Position numbers and translations under genes: made by a program. A stretch of DNA of 64,000 nucleotides from Meconema thalassinum (Eukaryota > Arthropoda > Insecta > Orthoptera > Tettigoniidae). How positions within the stretch are numbered: position 1 is the first letter of the stretch; the number at the start of each line of letters is the position of its first letter. Below, piece after piece: positions 28,002 to 41,319 of the stretch. The DNA is taken from positions 1,695,793,978 to 1,695,857,977 of the forward strand of contig OX336388.2 of NCBI GenBank assembly GCA_946902985.2, read 5' to 3'. The notes under the pieces were generated by a model. It did no database searches and was not told where the DNA came from. It worked only from the letters and a program-made list of their open reading frames with translations.

Positions 28002-28971
28002 ACTGTAACTTCGCGACTAATTATGACAAGTAACTGTAATTACGATACAAATTATGTCAGGTAACTGTAACTTCGATACTAATTATGACAGGTAACTGTA
28101 ACTTCGATACTAATTATGACAAGGAACTGTAATTTCGATACAAATTATGGCAGGTAACTGTAACTTCGTTACTAATTAGGACAAGTAACTGTAATTTCGA
28201 TACAAATATTGGCAGGTAACTGTAACTTTGATACTAATTATGTCAGGTATCAGTAACTTCGATACTAATTATGACAAGTAACTGTAACTTAGTTACTAAT
28301 TATGACAGGTAACTGTAACTTCGTTACTAATTATAACAAGTAACTTTAATTTCGATACAAATTATGGCAGGTAACTGTAACTTCGGTACTAATTATGACA
28401 AGTCCCTGTAATTTCGAAACAAATTATGACAGGTAACAGTAACTTCGATACTAATTATGACAGGAAAGTGTAACATCGTTACTAATTATGACAAGTAACT
28501 GTAATTTCGATACAATTTATGGCAGGTAATTGTAATTTCGATACTAATTATGACAGGTTACAGTAACTTCGATACTAATTATGACAAATAACAGTTACTT
28601 CGATACTAATTATGACAAGTAACTGTAACTTCGATACTAATTATGACAGGTAACTGTAACTTCGCGACTAATTATGACAAGTAACTGTAATTTCGATACA
28701 AATTATGGCAGGTAACTGTAACTTCGATACTAATTATGACAGGTAACTGTAACTTCGATAATAATTATGACAAGGAACTGTAATTTCGATACAAATTATG
28801 GCAGGTAACTGTAACTTCGTTACTAATTAGGACAAGTAACTGTAATTTCGATACAAATATTGGCAGGTAACTGTAACTTTGATACTAATTATGTCAGGTA
28901 TCAGTAACTTCGATACTAATTATGACAAGTAACTGTAACTTAGTTACTAATTATGACAGGTAACTGTAACT
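28002..28971 (+). repeat. 651-bp tandem duplication (21 monomers)
   Basis: Sequence from 28002 to about 28320 recurs at 28653 to about 28971. CGCGACTAA is at 28012 and 28663, and the rare AGTTAC change (TAACTTAGTTAC) at 28291 and 28942, both 651 bp apart, which is exactly 21 monomers. Both copies also share GGACAAG and AACTTTGATAC variants. The super-repeat partner near 38 kb lacks AACTTTGATAC, so it arose on this branch. Confidence 0.82.
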
Positions 28972-31449
28972 TCGTGACTAATTATGACAAGTAACTGTAA
29001 TTTCGATACAAATTATGGCAGGTAACTGTAACTTCGATACTAATTATGACAAGTAACTGTAACTTCGATACAAATTATAATAAGTAACTGTAACTTCGAT
29101 ATTATTATGACAGGTAACTGTAACCTCGTTACTAATTATGACAAGTAACTGTAATTTCGATACAAATTATGGCAGGTAACTGTAACTTCGATACTAATTA
29201 TGACAAGTAACTGTCACTTCGATACAAATTATAATAAGTAACTGTAACTTCGATACTAATTATTACAGGTAATTGTAACTTCGTTACTAATTATGACAAG
29301 TAACTGTAATTTCGTTACAAATTATGGCAGGTAATTTCGATACTAATTGTGACAGGTAACAGTAACTTCGATACTAATTATGACAAGTAACAGTAACTTC
29401 GATACTAATTATGACAAGTAACTGTAACTTCGATACTAATTATGACAGGTAACTGTAACTTCGCGACTAATTATGACAAGTAACTGTAATTACGATACAA
29501 ATTATGTCAGGTAACTGTAACTTCGATACTAATTATGACAGGTAACTGTAACTTCGATACTAATTATGACAAGGAACTGTAATTTCGATACAAATTATGG
29601 CAGGTAACTGTATCTTCGTTACTAATTAGGACAAGTAACTGTAATTTCGATACAAATATTGGCAGGTAACTGTAACTTTGATACTAATTATGTCAGGTAT
29701 CAGTAACTTCGATACAAATTATGACAAGTAACTGTAACTTCGATACAAGTTATGACAGGTAACTGTAACTTCGATACTAATTATGACAAGAAACTCTAAC
29801 TTCGTTACTAATTATGACAAGTAACTGTAATTTAGATAAAAAATTATGGTGGGTAACTGTAACTTCAATACTAATTATGACAGATAACAGTAACTTCGAT
29901 ACTAATTATGACAGGTAACTGTAACTTCGTTACTAATTATGACAAGTAACTGTAATTTCGATACAAATTATGACAGGTAACTGTAACTTCGTTACCAATT
30001 ATGACAAGTAACAGTACATTCGATGCTAATTATGACAGGAAACTGTAAGTTCGATACTAATTATGACAAGTAACTGTAACTTCGATACTAATTATGACAG
30101 GTAACTGTAACTTCGTGACTAATTATGACAAGTAACTGTAATTTCGATACAAATTATGGCAGGTAACTGTAACTTCGATACTAATTATGACAGGTAACTG
30201 TAACTTCGATACTAATTATGACAAGTAACTGTAATTTGGATACAAATTATGGCAGGTAACTGTAACTTCGATACTAATTATGACAGGTAACAGTAACTTC
30301 GATACTAATTATGACAAGTAACAGTAACTTCGATACTAATTATGACAAGAAACTGTAATTTCGAAACTAATTATGACAGGTAACTGTAACATCGTTACTA
30401 ATTATGACAAGTAAAGGCAATTTCGATACAAATTATGGCAGGTAACAGTAACTTCGATACTAATTATGACAGGTAACAGTAACTTCGATACTAATTATGA
30501 GAAGTAACTGTAACTTCCATACTAATTATGACAGGTAACAATAACTTCGATACTAATTATGACAGGAAAGTGTAACTTCGTGACTAATTATGACAAGCAA
30601 CTGTAATTTCGATACAAATTATGACAGGTAACTGTAACATCGTTACTAATTATGACAAGTAACAGAACCTTCGATGCTAATTATGACAAGTAACTGTAAA
30701 TTCGATACTAATTATGACAAGGAACGGTAATTTCGATACAAATTATGGCAGGTAACTGTAACTTCGTTACTAATTATGACAAGTAACTGTAATTTCGATA
30801 CAAATTTTGGCAGGTAACTGTAACTTCGATACTAATTATGTCAGGTAACAGTAACTTCGATACTAATTAAGACAAGTAACTGTAACTTCGATACTAATTA
30901 TGACAGGTAACTGTAACTTCGATACTAATTATGACAAGAAACTCTAACTTCGTTACTAATTATGACAAGTAACTGTAATTTAGATAAAAATTATGGTGGG
31001 TTACTCTAACTTCAATACTAATTATGACAGGTAACAGTAACTTCGATACTTATTATGACAGGTAACTGTAACTTCGTTACTAATTATGACAAGTAACTTT
31101 AATTTCGATACAAATTATGGCAGGTAACTATAACTTCGTTACTAATTATGACAAGTCCCTGTAATTTCGATACAAATTATGGCAGGTATCTGTAACTTCC
31201 ATACTAATTATGACAGGTAACAGTAACTTCGATACTAATTATGACACGAAAGTATAACATCGTTACTAATTATGACAAGTAACTGTAATTTCGATACAAA
31301 TTATGACAGGTAACTGTAACTTCGTTACTTATTATGACAAGTAACAGTACCTTCGATGCTAATTATGACAGGAAACTGTTACTTCGATACTAATTATGAC
31401 AAGTAACTCTAACTTCGATACTAATGATGACAGGTAACTATAACTACGT

Positions 31450-33300
31450 TACTACTTATGACAAGTAACTGTAATTTCGATACAAATATTGGCAGGTAAC
31501 TGTAACTTCGATACTAATTATGTCAGGTATCAGTAACTTCGATACTAATTATGACAAGTAACTGTAACTTCGTTACTAATTATGTCAGGTAACTGTAACT
31601 TCGTGACTAATTATGACAAGTAACTGTAATTTCGATACAAATTATGGCAGGTAACTGTAACTTCGATACTAATTATGACAGGTAACAGTAACTTCGATAC
31701 TAATTATGACAAGTAACTATAACTTCGATACAAGTTATGACAGGTAACTGTAACTTCGATACTAATTATGACAAGAAACTCTAACTTCGTTACTAATTAT
31801 GACAAGTAACTGTAATTTAGATAAAAATTATGGTGGGTAACTGTAATTTCAACACTAATTATGACAGATAACAGTAACTTCGATACTAATTATGACAGGT
31901 AACTGTAACTTCGTTACTAATTATAACAAGTAACTTTAATTTCGATACAAATTATGGCAGGTAATTGTAACTTCGATACTAATTATGACAGGTAAGAGTA
32001 ACTTCGATACTAATTATGACAGGAAAGTATAACATCGTTACTAATTATGACAAGTAACTGTAATTTCGATACAAATTATGACAGGTAACTGTAACTTCGT
32101 TACTTATTATGACAAGTAACGGTACCTTCGATGCTAATTATCACAGGAAACTGTTACTTCGATACTAATTATGACAGGAAAGTATAACATCGTTACTAAT
32201 TATGACAAGTCCCTGTAATTTCGATACAAATTATGACAGGTAACAGTAACTTCGATACTAATTATGACAGGAAAGTGTAACTTCGTTACTAAATATGACA
32301 AGTAACTGTAATTTCGATACAAATTATGACAGGTAACTGTAACATCGTTACCAATTATGACAAGTAACAGTACCTTCGATGCTAATTATGACAGGAAACT
32401 GTAACTTCGATACTAATTATGACAAGTAACTGTAACTTCGATACTAATTATGACAGGTAACTGTAACTTCGTGACTAATTATGACAAGTAACTGTAATTT
32501 CGATACAAATTATGGCAGGTAACTGTAACTTCGATACTAGTTATGACAGGTAACTGTAACTTCGATACTAATTATGACAAGTAACTGCAATTTCGAAACA
32601 AATTATGGCAGGTAACTGTAACTTCGATACTAATTATGACAGGTAACAGTAACTTCGATACTAATTATGACAAGTAACAGTAACTTCGATACTAATTATG
32701 ACAAGAAACTGTAATTTCGAAACTAATTATGACAGGTAACTGTAACATCGTTACTAATTATGACAAGTAACTGCAATTTCGATACAAATTATGGCAGGTA
32801 ACTGTAACTTCGATACTAATTATGACAGGTAACAGTAACTTCGATACTAATTATGACAAGTAACTGTAACTTCCATACTAATTATGACAGGTAACAATAA
32901 TTTCGATACTAATTATGACAGGAAAGTGTAACTTCGTTACTAATTATGACAAGTAACTGTAATTTCGATACAAATTATGACAGGTAACTGTAACTTCGTT
33001 ACTAATTATGACAAGTAACAGTACCTTCGATGCTAATTATGACAAGTAACTGTAACTTCGATACTAATTATGACAAGGAACGGTAATTTCGATACAAATT
33101 ATGGCAGGTAACTGTAACTTCGTTACTAATTATGACAAGTAACTGTAATTTCGATACAAATTTTGGCAGGTAACTGTAACTTCGATACTAATTATGTCAG
33201 GTAACAGTAACTTCGATACTAATTATGACAAGTAACTGTAACTTCGATACTAATTATGACAGGTAACTGTAACTTCGATACTAATTATGACAAGAAACTC
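31450..33300 (+). repeat. Beta-like block with a small gamma graft
   Basis: The tract shows beta marks: AAATATTGGC, GTATCAG, then a monomer with TTTCAACACTAATT followed by GATAACAG, as also near 9030, 19010, 57722 and 60452. Within it, about 32020-32180 is gamma-type: GGAAAGTATAACATCG, GGTACC at 32121 and the rare ATTATCACAGG. GGTACC and ATCACAGG recur at 33703 and 33721, both 1,582 bp away, so a few gamma monomers have been copied into a beta context. Confidence 0.75.
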
Positions 33301-33571
33301 TAACTTCGTTACTAATTATGACAAGTAACTGTAATTTAGATAAAAAATTATGGTGGGTAACTCTAACTTCAATACTAATTATGACAGATAACAGTAACTT
33401 CGATACTAATTATGACAGGTAACTGTAACTTCGTTACTAATTATGACAAGTAACTTTAATTTCGATACAAATTATGGCAGGTAACTCTAACTTCGTTACT
33501 AATTATGACAAGTCCCTGTAATTTCGATACAAATTATGGCAGGTATCTGTAACATCCATATTAATTATGAC

Positions 33572-36500
33572 AGGTAACAGTAACTTCGATACTAATTATG
33601 ACAGGAAAGTATAACATCGTTACTAATTATGACAAGTAACTGTAATTTCGATACAAATTATGACAGGTAACTGTAACTTCGTTACTTATTATGACAAGTA
33701 ACGGTACCTTCGATGCTAATTATCACAGGAAACTGTTACTTCGATACTAATTATGACAAGTAACTGTAACTTCGATACTAATGATGACAGGTAACTGTAA
33801 CTACGTTACTACTTATGACAAGTAACTGTAATTTCGATACAAATTATGGCAGGTAACTGTAACTTCTATACTAATTATGACAGGTAACAGTAACTTCGAT
33901 ACTAATTATGACAAGTAACAGTAACTTCGATACTTATTATGACAAGAAACTGTAATTTCGAAACTAATTATGACAGGTAACTGTAACTTCGTTACTAATT
34001 ATGACAAGTAACTGTAATATCGATACAAATTATGGCAGGTAACTGTAACTTCGATTCTAATTATGACAGGTAACAGTAACTTCGATACAAATTATGAAAA
34101 GTAACTGTAACTTCGATACTAATTATGAGAGGTAACTGTTACTTCTATATTAATAATGGCAATTAACTCTAACTTCGTTACTAATTATGACAAGTAACTG
34201 TAATGTTCATAAAAAATTATGGCAGGTAACTGTAACTTCGATACTAATTATGACAGGTAACAGTAACTTCGATACTAATTATGACAAGTAACTGTAACTT
34301 CGATACTAATGATGACAGGTAACTGTAACTACGTTACTACTTATGACAAGTAACTGTAATTTCGATACAAATTATGGCAGGTAACTGTAACTTCTATACT
34401 AATTATGACAGGTAACAGTAACTTCGATACTAATTATGACAAGTAACAGTAACTTCGATACTTATTATGACAAGAAACTGTAATTTCGAAACTAATTATG
34501 ACAGGTAACTGTAACATCGTTACTAATTATGACAAGTAACTGTAATTTCGATACAAATTATGGCAGGTAACTGTAACTTCGATACTAATTACGACAGGTA
34601 ACAATAACTTCGATACAAATAATGACAAGTAACTGTAACTTCGATACTAATTATGACAGGTAATTGTTACTTCGATATTAATAATGACAATTAACTCTAA
34701 CTTCGTTACTAATTATGACAAGTAACTGTAATTTTCATTAAAAAATTATGGCAGGTAACTGTAACTTCGATACTATTTATGACAAGTAAGAGTAACTTCG
34801 ATACTAATTATGACAAGTAACTGTAACTTCGATACTATTTATGACAGGTAACTGTAACATCGTTACTAATTATGACAAGTAACTGTAATTTCGATACAAT
34901 TTATGGCAGGTAATTGTAATTTCGATACTAATTATGACAGGTAACAGTACCTTCGATGCTAATTATGACAGGAAACTGTTACTTCGATACTAATTATGAC
35001 AAGTAACTGTAACTTCGATACTAATGATGACAGGTAACTGTAACTACGTTACTACTTATGACAAGTAACTGTAATTTCGATACAAATTATGGCAGGTAAC
35101 TCTAACATCGATACTAATTATGACAGGTAACAGTATCTTCGATACTAATTATGACAAGTAACTATAACTTCGATACAAATTATGACAGGTAACTGTAACT
35201 TCGATACTAATTATGACAAGAAACTCTAACTTCGTTACTAATTATGACAAGTAACTGTAATTATGATAAAAATTATGGTGGGTAACTGTAACTTCAATAC
35301 TAATTATGACAGGTCACAGTAACTTCGATACTTATTATGACAGGTAACAGTAACTTCGTTACTAATTATGACAAGTAACTTTAATTTCGATACAAATTAT
35401 GGCAGGTAACTGTAACTTCGTTACCAATTATGACAAGTCCCTGTAATTTCGATACAAATTATGGCAGGTAACCGCAACTTCCATACTAATTATGACAGGT
35501 AACAATAACTTCGATACTAATTATGACAGGAAAGTGTAACTTCGTTACTAATTATGACAAGTAACTGTAATTTCGATACAAATTATGACAGGTAACTGTA
35601 ACTTCGTTACTAATTATGACAAGTAACAGTACCTTCGATGCTAATTATGACAGGTAACTGTAACTTCGATACTAATTATGACAAGGAACTGCAATTTCGA
35701 TACAAATTATGGCAGGTAACTGTCAATTAGTTACTAATTATGACAAGTAACTGTAATTTCGATACAAATTTTGGCAGGTAACTGTAACTTCGATACTAAT
35801 TATGTCAGGTAACAGTAACTTCGATACTAATTATGACAAGTAACTGTAACTTCGATACTAATTAAGACAGGTAACTGTAACTTCGATACTAATTATGACA
35901 AGAAACTCTAACTTCGTTACTAATTATGACAAGTAACTGTAATTTAGATAAAAAAATTATGGTGGGTAACTCTAACTTCAATACTAATTATGACAGGTAA
36001 CAGTAACTTCGATACTAATTACGACAGGTAACTGTAACTTCGTTACTAATTATGACAAGTACCTTTAATTTCGATACAAATTATGGCAGGTAACTGTAAC
36101 TTCGTTACTAATTATGACAAGTCCCTGTAATTTCGATACAAATTATGGCAGGTATCTGTAACTTCCATGCTAATTATGACAGGTAACAGTAACTTCGATA
36201 CTAATTATAACAGGAAAGTGTAACATCGTTACTAATTATGACAAGTAACTGTAATTTCGATACAAATTATGACAGGTAACTGTAACTTCGTTACTTATTA
36301 TGACAAGTAATAGTATCTTCGATGCTAATTATGACAGGAAACTGTTACTTGGATACTAATTATGACAAGTAACTGTAACATCGATACTAATGATGACAGG
36401 TAACTGTAACTACGTTACTACTTATGACAAGTAACTGTAATTTCGATACAAATTATGGCAGGTAACAGTCACTTCGATACTAATTTTGACAGGTAACAGT

Positions 36501-38000
36501 AACTTCGATACAAATTATGACAAGTAACAGTAACTTCGATACTAATTATGACAAGAAACTGTAATTTCGAAACTAATTATGACAGGTAACTGTAACATCG
36601 TTACTAATTATGACAAGTAACTGTAATTTCGATACAAATTAAGGCAGGTAACTGTAACTTCGATACTAATTATGACAGGTAACTGTAACTTCGATACAAA
36701 TTATGACAAGTAACTGTAACTTCGATACTATTTATGACAGGTAACTGTTACTTCGATATTAATAATGACAATTAACTCTAACTTCGTTACTAATTATGAC
36801 AAGTAACTGTAATTTTCATAAAAAAATTATGGCAGGTAACTGTAACTTCGATACTAATTATGACAAGGAACTGTAATTTCGATACAAATTATGGCAGGTA
36901 ACTGTAACTTCGATACTAATTATGACAGGTAAGAGTAACTTCGATACTAATTATGACAAGTAACTGTAACTTCGATACTAATTATGACAGGTAACTGTAA
37001 CATCGTTACTAATTATGACAAGTAACTGTAATTTCGATACAAATTATGGCAGGTAATTATAATTTCGATACTAATTATGACAGGTAACAGTAACTTCGAT
37101 ACTAATAATGACAAATAACAGTTACTTCGATACTAATTATGACAAGTAACTGTAAATTCGATACTAATTATGACAGGTAACTGTAACTTCGTTACTAATT
37201 ATGACAAGTAACTGTAATTTCGATACAAATTGTGGCAGGTAACTGTAACTTCGATACTAATTATGACAGGTAACAGTAACATCGATACTAATTATGACAA
37301 GTAACTGTAACTTCGATACTTATTATGACAGGTAACTGTAACCTCGTTACTAATTATGACAAGTAACTGTAATTTCGATACAAATTATGGCAGGTAACTG
37401 TAACTTCGATACTAATTATGACAAGTAACTGTAACTTCGATACAAATTATAATAAGTAACTGTAACTTCGATACTAATTATTACAGGTAATTGTAACTTC
37501 GTTACTAATTATGACAAGTAACTGTAATTTCGTTACAAATTATGGCAGGTAATTTCGATACTAATTGTGACAGGTAACAGTAACTTCGATACTAATTATG
37601 ACAAGTAACAGTAACTTCGATACTAATTATGACAAGTAACTGTAACTTCGATACTAATTATGACAGGTAACTGTAACTTCGCGACTAATTATGACAAGTA
37701 ACTGTAATTACGATACAAATTATGTCAGGTAACTGTAACTTCGATACTAATTATGACAGGTAACTGTAACTTCGATACTAATTATGACAAGGAACTGTAA
37801 TTTCGATACAAATTATGGCAGGTAACTGTAACTTCGTTACTAATTATGACAAGTAACTGTAATTTCGATACAAATATTGGCAGGTAACTGTAACTTCGAT
37901 ACTAATTATGTCAGGTATCAGTAACTTCGATACTAATTATGACAAGTAACTGTAACTTCGTTACTAATTTTGACAGGTAACTGTAACTTCGTGACTAATT
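33572..38000 (+). repeat. Gamma higher-order repeat, copy 3
   Basis: It is colinear with copy 2 at 24062-28000. The GGAAAGTATA monomer is at 33604, GGTACC at 33703, GTCCCTG at 35437 and 36121, and the 25-bp monomer at 37546. It has an extra 155 bp at about 34285-34440, five monomers that resemble the nearby tract at about 33757-33912. It shares ATTATCACAGG with the graft near 32141. Confidence 0.82.
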
Positions 38001-39600
38001 ATGACAAGTAACTGTAATTTCGATACAAATTATGGCAGGTAACTGTAACTTCGATACTAATTATGACAGGTAACAGTAACTTCGATACTAATTATGACAA
38101 GTAACTGTAACTTCGATACAAGTTATGACAGGTAACTGTAACTTCGATACTAATTATGACAAGAAACTCTAACTTCGTTACTAATTATGACAAGTAACTG
38201 TAATTTAGATAAAAAATTATTGTGGGTAACTGTAACTTCAATACTAATTATGACAGATAACAGTAACTTCGATACTAATTATGACAGGTAACTGTAACTT
38301 CGTTACTAATTATAACAAGTAACTTTAATTTTGATACAAATTATGGCAGGTAACTGTAACTTCGGTACTTATTATGACAAGTCCCTGTAATTTCGAAACA
38401 AATTATGACAGGTAACAGTAACTTCGATACTAATTATGACAGGAAAGTGTAACATCGTTACTAATTATGACAAGTAACTGTAATTTCGATACAAATTATG
38501 GCAGGTAATTGTAATTTCGATACTAATTATGACAGGTTACAGTAACTTCGATACTAATTATGACAAATAACAGTTACTTCGATACTAATTATGACAAGTA
38601 ACTGTAACTTCGATACTAATTATGACAGGTAACTGTAACTTCGCGACTAAATATGACAAGTAACTGTAATTTCGATACAAATTATGGCAGGTAACTGTAA
38701 CTTCGATACTAATTATGACAGGTAACTGTAACTTCGATACTAATTATGACAAGGAACTGTAATTTCGATACAAATTATGGCAGGTAACTGTAACTTCGTT
38801 ACTAATTAGGACAAGTAACTGTAATTTCGATACAAATATTGGCAGGTAACTGTAACTTCGATACTAATTATGTCAGGTATCAGTAACTTCGATACTAATT
38901 ATGACAAGTAACTGTAACTTAGTTACTAATTATGACAGGTAACTGTAACTTCGTGACTAATTATGACAAGTAACTGTAATTTCGATACAAATTATGGCAG
39001 GTAACTGTAACTTCGATACTAATTATGACAGGTAACAGTAACTTCGATACTAATTATGACAAGTAACTGTAACTTCGATACAAGTTATGACAGGTAACTG
39101 TAACTTCGATACTAATTATGACAAGAAACTCTAACTTCGTTACTAATTATGACAAGTAACTGTAATTTAGATAAAAAATTATGGTGGGTAACTGTAACTT
39201 CAATACTAATTATGACAGATAACAGTAACTTCGATACTAAATATGACAGGTAACTGTAACTTCGTTACTAATTATAACAAGTAACTTTAATTTCGATACA
39301 AATTATGGCAGGTAACTGTAACTTCGGTACTAATTATGACAAGTCCCTGTAATTTCGAAACAAATTATGACAGGTAACAGTAACTTCGATACTAATTATG
39401 ACAGGAAAGTGTAACTTCGTTACTAATTATGACAAGTAACTGTAATTTCGATACAAATTATGACAGGTAACTGTAACTTCGTTACCAATTATGACAAGTA
39501 ACAGTACCTTCGATGCTAATTATGACAGGAAACTGTAAGTTCGATACTAATTATGACAAGTAACTGTAACTTCGATACTAATTATGACAGGTAACTGTAA
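36070..39600 (+). repeat. 3.5-kb block repeated 6.2-6.3 kb downstream, first copy
   Basis: It recurs at 42360-45830. GTCCCTG 36121/42413 and the 25-bp monomer 37546/43838 are 6,292 bp apart; GTCCCTG 38381/44610 and 39343/45572 are 6,229 bp apart. The change is the loss of two monomers in the second copy near 43.93 kb, which removes a CGCGACTAA site present at 37680. Confidence 0.82.
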
Positions 39601-41319
39601 CTTCGTGACTAATTATGACAAGTAACTGTAATTTCGATACAAATTATGGCAGGTAACTGTAACTTCGATACTAATTATGACAGGTAACTGTAACTTCGAT
39701 ACTAATTATTACAAGTAACTGTAATTTGGATACAAATTATGGCAGGTAACTGTAACTTCGATACTAATTATGACAGGTAACAGTAACTTCGATACTAATT
39801 ATGACAAGTAACAGTAACTTCGATACTAATTATGACAAGAAACTGTAATTTCGAAACTAATTATGACAGGTAACTGTAACATCGTTACTAATTATGACAA
39901 GTAACGGCAATTTCGATACAAATTATGGCAGGTAACAGTAACTTCGATACTAATTACGACAGGTAACAGTAACTTCGATACTAATTATGACAAGTAACAG
40001 TAACTTCGATACTAATTATGACAAGAAACTGTAATTTCGAAACTAATTATGACAGGTAACTGTAACATCGTTACTAATTATGACAAGTAACGGCAATTTC
40101 GATACAAATTATGGCAGGTAACTGTAATTTCGATACAAATTATGACAGGTAACTGTAACTTCGTTACTAATTATGACAAGTAACAGAACCTTCGATGCTA
40201 ATTATGACAAGTAACTGTAACTTCGATACTAATTATGACAAGGAACGGTAATTTCGATACAAATTATGGCAGGTAACTGTAACTTCGTTACAAATTATGA
40301 CAAGTAACTGTAATTTCGATACAAATTTTGGCATGTAACTGTAGCTTCGATACTAATTATGTCAGGTAACAGTAACTTCGATACTAATTATGACAAGTAA
40401 CTGTAACTTCGATTCTAATTATGACAGGTAACTGTAACTTCGATACTAATTATGACAAGAAACTCTAACTTCGTTACTAATTATGACAAGTAACTGTAAT
40501 TTAGATAAAAATTATGGTGGGTTACTCTAACTTCAATACTAATTATGACAGGTAACAGTAACTTCGATACTTATTATGACAGGTAACTGTAACTTCGTTA
40601 CTAATTATGACAAGTAACTTTAATTTCGATACAAATTATGGCAGGTAACTATAACTTCGTTACTAATTATGACAAGTCCCTGTAATTTCGATACAAATTA
40701 TGGCAGGTATCTGTAACTTCCATACTAATTATGACAGGTAACAGTAACTTCGATACTAATTATGACACGAAAGTATAACATCGTTACTAATTATGACAAG
40801 TAACTGTAATTTCGATACAAATTATGACAGGTAACTGTAACTTCGTTACTTATTATGGCAAGTAACAGTACCTTCGATGCTAATTATGACAGGAAACTGT
40901 TACTTCGATACTAATTATGACAAGTAACTGTAACTTCCGATACTAATGATGACAGGTAACTGTAACTACGTTACTACTTATGACAAGTAACTGTAATTTC
41001 GATACAAATTATGGCAGGTAACTGTAACTTCGATACTAATTATGACAGGTAACAGTAACTTCGATACTTATTATGACAAGTAACAGTAACTTCGATACTA
41101 ATTATGACAAGAAACTGTAATTTCGAAACTACTTATGACAGGTAACGGTAACTTCGTTACTAATTATGACAAGTAACTGTAATTTCGATACAAATTATGG
41201 CAGGTAACTGTAACTTCGATACTAATTATGACAGGTAACAGTAACTTCGATACAAATTATGACAAGTAACTTTAATTTCGATACAAATTATGGCAGGTAA
41301 CTGTAACTTCGTTACCAAT

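Larger units (their letters stand above)
27600..29710 (+). repeat. 1,450-bp duplication
   Basis: The tract at about 27600-28250 recurs at about 29050-29700. GATATTATTA at 27648/29098, the 25-bp monomer at 27878/29328 and CGCGACTAA at 28012/29462 are each 1,450 bp apart. The single-base loss in GATATTATTA is shared, so the duplication followed that loss. It overlaps the 651-bp duplication, giving three related tracts in about 2.1 kb. Confidence 0.82.
23890..31480 (+). repeat. 9.5-9.7 kb super-repeat, first copy
   Basis: The stretch is colinear with about 33400-41000. Matched landmarks include GTCCCTG 24002/33512, 25772/35437, 26455/36121 and 31155/40676, the 25-bp monomer 27878/37546, and GTAAGTTCG near 30045/39535. 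Offsets run from 9,510 to 9,979 and back to 9,521 because each copy has gained or lost whole monomers: 155 bp near 34.3 kb, 311 bp near 28.3 kb, 155 bp near 29.95 kb, plus a 1,450-bp duplication in this copy. It contains gamma copy 2 and a following segment. Confidence 0.8.
33400..41000 (+). repeat. 9.5-9.7 kb super-repeat, second copy
   Basis: This is the partner of 23890-31480 and contains gamma copy 3. It lacks the 1,450-bp duplication of the first copy and keeps ten monomers lost there near 28.3 kb and five lost near 29.95 kb. Colinearity ends near 41.0 kb, where the first copy switches to a beta-like tract (AAATATTGGC at 31480). A one-base insertion (TTCCGATAC near 40936) is private. Confidence 0.78.
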
